DNA of 16,952 nt, taken from contig JAEZPG010000116.1 of assembly GCA_023413555.1 (NCBI GenBank), forward strand, positions 1 through 16,952. Direction: 5' to 3'. Both the position numbers and the translations under genes were made by a program. The notes under the pieces are model-generated. The model was not told the origin of the DNA and searched no databases. It saw only the letters and a program-made list of their open reading frames with translations. Positions 15,101 to 16,952 of this stretch are shown here, piece after piece; position 1 is the first letter of the stretch; every line of letters starts with the position of its first letter. This DNA comes from Bacillota bacterium (GTDB lineage Bacteria; Bacillota; Clostridia; Lachnospirales; Lachnospiraceae).

Positions 15101-16278
15101 TTATCATTGTTATCTTCTTCATCTTCAATAAATGAAATGTCATATGAATGCGAATTATCCATATCTTTTGTTATGGAAGTAATATAATTCTCATTATATC
15201 CTGAGTCATGTCCACCTGGATAGTTACTAAACTCAACAAAATATCCCATAATCTTTACATGTGAATTCGACTCTACGGCCAAATCATTCCATCCTTGTAC
15301 AGCTCCTTTATCGGCTTGCTGAGCACTTGTATCACCTGGGTAATGAACCTGCATACACCATTCACTATCATTATAATTATTTGGTTCCTGATTAGTAGAA
15401 TCGTTCTTTACTCTTCTCCAGTTACTATATCCTGTTGAAACAACCTTTACTGATTGTTTACTATCTTTACCAGTGGAATCAGTACTACCACTATTATTTA
15501 TCTCCACTCCCTTTTCAGGACCATTACACCAAACCCAATGAGAGCCAGCTGTTGTTGCTGGTCTTGAGTATACAGATGCATTTGCAGAATCGTAATTCTC
15601 CGCATTAAAAGATTCGGAAAGTCTTAAGCCTCCAGCCCATGCACCATATGATGTTATCTTATCCAGAACCTTATCCTCTTCCAGCTGGGTGATAGTAACG
15701 AGATACCCTCTCATTCCCATATAATAAAAGGATCTGGCATTATTATATGCTGTATCCCAATGAATATCTTCACTTTCTACATACATATAATAGTGAACAC
15801 TACCGTCAACATTGGTAGATCCCTGAGGTGTATTCGGAATAAACGACGTAATAGTTGTACTACTACTATCTGGTAAAACCATCTTATTTCCATCCACTAC
15901 GACAGTAACCTTCATCCCTTGCTCGTAACTAAACGAAATACTTCTAAGCTTAGCCTGAACTGAACCTACAGCTTCTCCACTAGGCCATAGCCAGCTAACC
16001 GTCTGGTGCTTAGAAAGCGAGTCCATAATATCTCCTGCTGTGTTAATACTTCCCTTATCAACCGATATCGTCATACTCGTAATTTTATCACTACCTTCAG
16101 TTGACACTACAGCGTCTGGGAAAGTTACCGTTGATTCACTTTTTGATGGATTCCCTAGATTTACTACAAAAATCTTTTCATCAGACGCATGAGATTTATA
16201 ATCGTATGGTGTCATAAATGTCATGATTATAGCAACTACAACCACCATGCCTATAAATCTTTTTGATATTCTTTTCAA
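12193..16278 (-). CDS. sortase-anchored surface protein with C-type lectin and repeated MBG-like domains
   Basis: Cell-wall protein of 1361 residues. Signal peptide about 1-31, ending near KSHA. A C-type lectin-like domain spans about 160-352: VHYYMYVESEDIHWDTAYNN, GYLVTITQLEEDKVLDKI, HWVWCNGPEKG, QEPNN (EPN at 298-300), QGWNDL (WND at 330-332) and GYFVEF. EPN and WND are the calcium and sugar ligands of mannose-type C-type lectins, so glycan binding is inferred. Residues 412-1004 hold seven Ig/MBG-like modules in the order B-C-A-B-C-A-B with a 257-residue period. Residues 1005-1300 form a unique region. Then come repeats of EPV-(V/E/Q)-(K/Q), the sorting signal NPSTGD (1327-1332), a membrane helix and the tail KRKAEK. 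The start is TTG with AAGGAGGG seven bases upstream. It is a single-gene unit. Ligand and sortase class are not known. Confidence 0.93.
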   Translation of the reverse strand: MKRISKRFIGMVVVVAIIMTFMTPYDYKSHASDEKIFVVNLGNPSKSESTVTFPDAVVSTEGSDKITSMTISVDKGSINTAGDIMDSLSKHQTVSWLWPSGEAVGSVQAKLRSISFSYEQGMKVTVVVDGNKMVLPDSSSTTITSFIPNTPQGSTNVDGSVHYYMYVESEDIHWDTAYNNARSFYYMGMRGYLVTITQLEEDKVLDKITSYGAWAGGLRLSESFNAENYDSANASVYSRPATTAGSHWVWCNGPEKGVEINNSGSTDSTGKDSKQSVKVVSTGYSNWRRVKNDSTNQEPNNYNDSEWCMQVHYPGDTSAQQADKGAVQGWNDLAVESNSHVKIMGYFVEFSNYPGGHDSGYNENYITSITKDMDNSHSYDISFIEDEEDNNDKIVISCTVSGHNDRYEFSVKAEDKTYTSAPYNIGTALIDGITEVYPGYRVKIEYEGTGATEYTKSTTPPTNAGTYKVIATLVDGSGNTVKDSTNNNDVIVTNAFNITKAELTITANPQNKHVGEAVSSTTSDVSVTGLLGKDVLDSVVITGDTTAVTTAGMLTVSDAKVTNASNDVTNNYSIQYNDGKLEVSKFVPTISVNPVASDITYGDELKDSLLENGKVTCGSEEISGTFTWKTPTTSPEVSNSETTEYEVIFTPEDETKYDVITTTVKVKVLKKPIHLNWADTTMTYNGEEQKPTATVVASDIPEGKTAPTITVEGAKTDACEGTSSYIATASLSDPNYVIATDVEGKGSSTEFIITKKDVNIELKDQTLSYGDTLSSTIADAVKDVTGLVTGDTLSGISLTIGGSIPNQTIYLESAMIENGTKNVTNNYNITYTEANLTVKRKDIDPGQVTVPTASDLIYGDQLVSSILSGGEVTDGSHVIDGTFTWKEKDTVPEAGTSSYEVIFTPAGADAERYHPITISVPVDVAKKIIDITWSNDVLTYNGLSQKPTAIPSGSIGSDDVGLTVSGAKIDANTDSEPTYTATATITNPNYEIKSGSETHEFTISRKNLTDPSIVISVLTDKDDNVIVTITDKSVPEELKEHDDFKVTITPDGQFEKVKIDGKNNYEGTYNTIVRKQKWTGSLLSMLVVDESIQKINPKLASIKEENALDLLMRLIEDSNLPQSIKSWATRIISEIANSATRTSENGSYKAVVTLEMKDADKTVIDREKDCVQAVIDGNLIPKGAKIGKYLDLSLWLEYEIIAQPGDVNLIKTKEKVTDTSDKYLGEGKGFKAKVTLTIPDELRPAVGSTRDYYVVRVHNDGMGNLLTDVLDLIREGYNITFETDKYSTYAIVYTESKVSTTPSDPTQEPVVKEPVEKEPVEQEPAENPSTGDTTPIAMLTVTMLLCVVGVIILTIKRKAEK
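13267..15045 (-). repeat. 257-residue (771 bp) three-module super-repeat inside the surface protein
   Basis: The protein repeats with a 257-residue period. Module B is at about 412-498, 670-755 and 928-1004 (for example TMTYNGEEQKPTA and VLTYNGLSQKPTA). Module C is at 499-586 and 756-840 (GEAVSS..VTGLLGKD and GDTLSS..VTGLVTGD, each closing with VTNNY). Module A is at 587-669 and 841-927 (ASDITYGDELKDSLL and ASDLIYGDQLVSSIL; GTFTWK; YEVIFTP). The copies have diverged at the residue level, so this is an old duplication rather than a fresh tandem repeat. Module boundaries are approximate. Confidence 0.85.
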
Positions 16279-16532
16279 AATGTTCCCTCCTTAAAATACT
16301 ACTATTTATGTTGAATGCTTATGTAGCTCCATTATGTACTCAGGTTACCTTAAAATCTCTCTCCCGATCTTTCCTTAAGAATTTCATGTCCAAGTATCTC
16401 CACTTCTGATATACTTATCTGCCCCAAATTATTGTTCCTTTACCTATCTGTTCTTTCAAAAATAGTGCTTATATCCTATTATTCGGCTTATACTGTTAAA
16501 TACTTTAGTATATTTACATATATACTGTAATA
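16279..16532 (-). other. long leader region of the surface protein gene
   Basis: About 250 bases lie between the candidate promoter and the TTG start. The only clear signal is the AAGGAGGG ribosome binding site. A short open stretch (16350-16436) reads as GQISISEVEILGHEILKERS before a TAA but has no start signal. A weak hairpin (AAGTATATC with GATACTT) is present. I recognise no riboswitch class. Confidence 0.35.
16507..16526. promoter_or_regulatory. inverted repeat at the predicted transcription start of the surface protein gene
   Basis: AGTATAT and ATATACT, seven-base perfect arms, flank a six-base centre. The repeat covers roughly +1 to +20 of the candidate promoter, a place where a repressor would block transcription. 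The AT-rich setting makes chance occurrence possible. Confidence 0.3.
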
Positions 16533-16533
16533 A

Positions 16534-16561
16534 ATTAAATTAAGTGGTTGTTTTTTGTCAA
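16534..16561 (-). promoter_or_regulatory. candidate sigma-A promoter of the surface protein gene
   Basis: On the minus strand a perfect TTGACA (16561-16556) is followed after 16 bases by TTTAAT (16539-16534), a 5 of 6 match to the -10 consensus. Transcription would start near 16527, giving a leader of about 250 bases. Confidence 0.5.
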
Positions 16562-16643
16562 TTAATGGATGTATGGTCCCGTACTGCTATTGGGCAGGGT
16601 CAAGTAATGGCGCCATTTCTCGACTCCATCACCTGCCACCCCC

Positions 16644-16677
16644 AGACCGTACATGAGGTTCTCCCTCACATAGCTTT
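16644..16677 (-). mobile_element. degenerate group II intron domain V-like hairpin (possible intron 3' remnant)
   Basis: The minus strand carries a 34-base segment with AAAGC at its start, TGAGG-GAGAA-CCTCA as the apical stem-loop and GTACGGT near its end. This resembles domain V of bacterial group II introns in length, the AGC near the 5' side and the GTACGG on the 3' side. The basal stem pairs poorly, so the element looks degraded or is only similar by chance. No reverse transcriptase is readable upstream on that strand. The rest of 16562-16952 shows no gene. Confidence 0.3.
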
Positions 16678-16919
16678 CTGATAGACGTCTTCTTGCCCAC
16701 TCGCTTTCTACCACTTCTTAAATTCCATGAAAACGTTATCCCTATGCTTCCGTTGCTTTTGATAACAATACTTCAATCTACAAGGAGAGAATTCCATCGT
16801 TTAACTTTATTACCCAAGGCCTCGCATATTGATTTTCACAAATGATTTCCCGTATATTAACTTTCACTTTAGCAAACAACCGTCTACTTAGATGGAAATG
16901 CTATTGCGAATTACTACGT

Positions 16920-16940
16920 TATGTTGTTTAAAATAACATA
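16920..16940. repeat. AT-rich 21-base near-perfect palindrome
   Basis: TATGTTGTTT and AAATAACATA around a central A form a near-perfect palindrome at the right end of the window. It could be an operator or a weak hairpin for a gene outside the window. No function can be assigned. Confidence 0.3.
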
Positions 16941-16952
16941 TTATTTCTTTCG

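Noticed and set aside
16350..16436. Short minus-strand open stretch in the leader (GQISISEVEILGHEILKERS)
   Set aside because: About 27 codons with no start codon or ribosome binding site; too short to call a gene or remnant.
16279..16532. Riboswitch in the surface-protein leader
   Set aside because: No conserved core of a class I know (including c-di-GMP types) could be matched by eye.

Overview
The window looks like chromosomal DNA of a low-GC Gram-positive bacterium, most likely a Clostridia member of the Lachnospiraceae type. That is an inference from the AT-rich codon use, strong AGGAGG-like ribosome binding sites, the glpK and MATE protein types, and an NPSTG-type cell-wall sorting signal on the large surface protein. 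Nearly everything is encoded on the minus strand. Only one regulator gene and a gene remnant lie on the plus strand.

Region 1 (1-2946, minus): glycerol kinase (glpK) followed 33 bp later by a MATE-family efflux transporter that runs off the left edge. Region 2 (2947-3877): a glpK-divergent intergenic region, a short TetR-type regulator of the DhaS-like kind on the plus strand, and directly behind it an N-terminal scrap of a YhgE/Pip-family membrane protein. The scrap ends where the next operon begins, so this is probably a recombination scar.

Region 3 (3878-11951, minus): a compact seven-gene Wzx/Wzy-type surface polysaccharide operon. In transcription order it holds a FemAB/GNAT-fold transferase, two GT-B glycosyltransferases, a Wzy-like polymerase, a third GT-B glycosyltransferase, a Wzx flippase and a PglC/WcaJ-type initiating phosphoglycosyltransferase. 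Most junctions overlap or are a few bases long, which implies coupled translation. The initiating enzyme would load the first sugar on undecaprenyl phosphate, the three glycosyltransferases would extend it (up to about a tetrasaccharide if each adds one sugar), Wzx would flip it and Wzy would polymerise it. The FemAB-like enzyme could decorate it with an acyl or aminoacyl group. No Wzz, BY-kinase or nucleotide-sugar genes are in view.

Region 4 (11952-16561, minus): a 1361-residue sortase-anchored surface protein with its own promoter candidate, a long leader and a strong intrinsic terminator. It carries a C-type lectin domain with intact EPN and WND motifs, then seven Ig-like/MBG-like modules built as a 257-residue three-module super-repeat, then a proline-rich stalk and NPSTG anchor. 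A carbohydrate-binding wall protein beside a polysaccharide operon is the most interesting pairing in the window.

Region 5 (16562-16952): no convincing gene. It holds a hairpin that resembles a degenerate group II intron domain V and an AT-rich palindrome near the right edge. Start codons other than ATG are common here (GTG at 4549 and 6045, TTG at 9824 and 16278).
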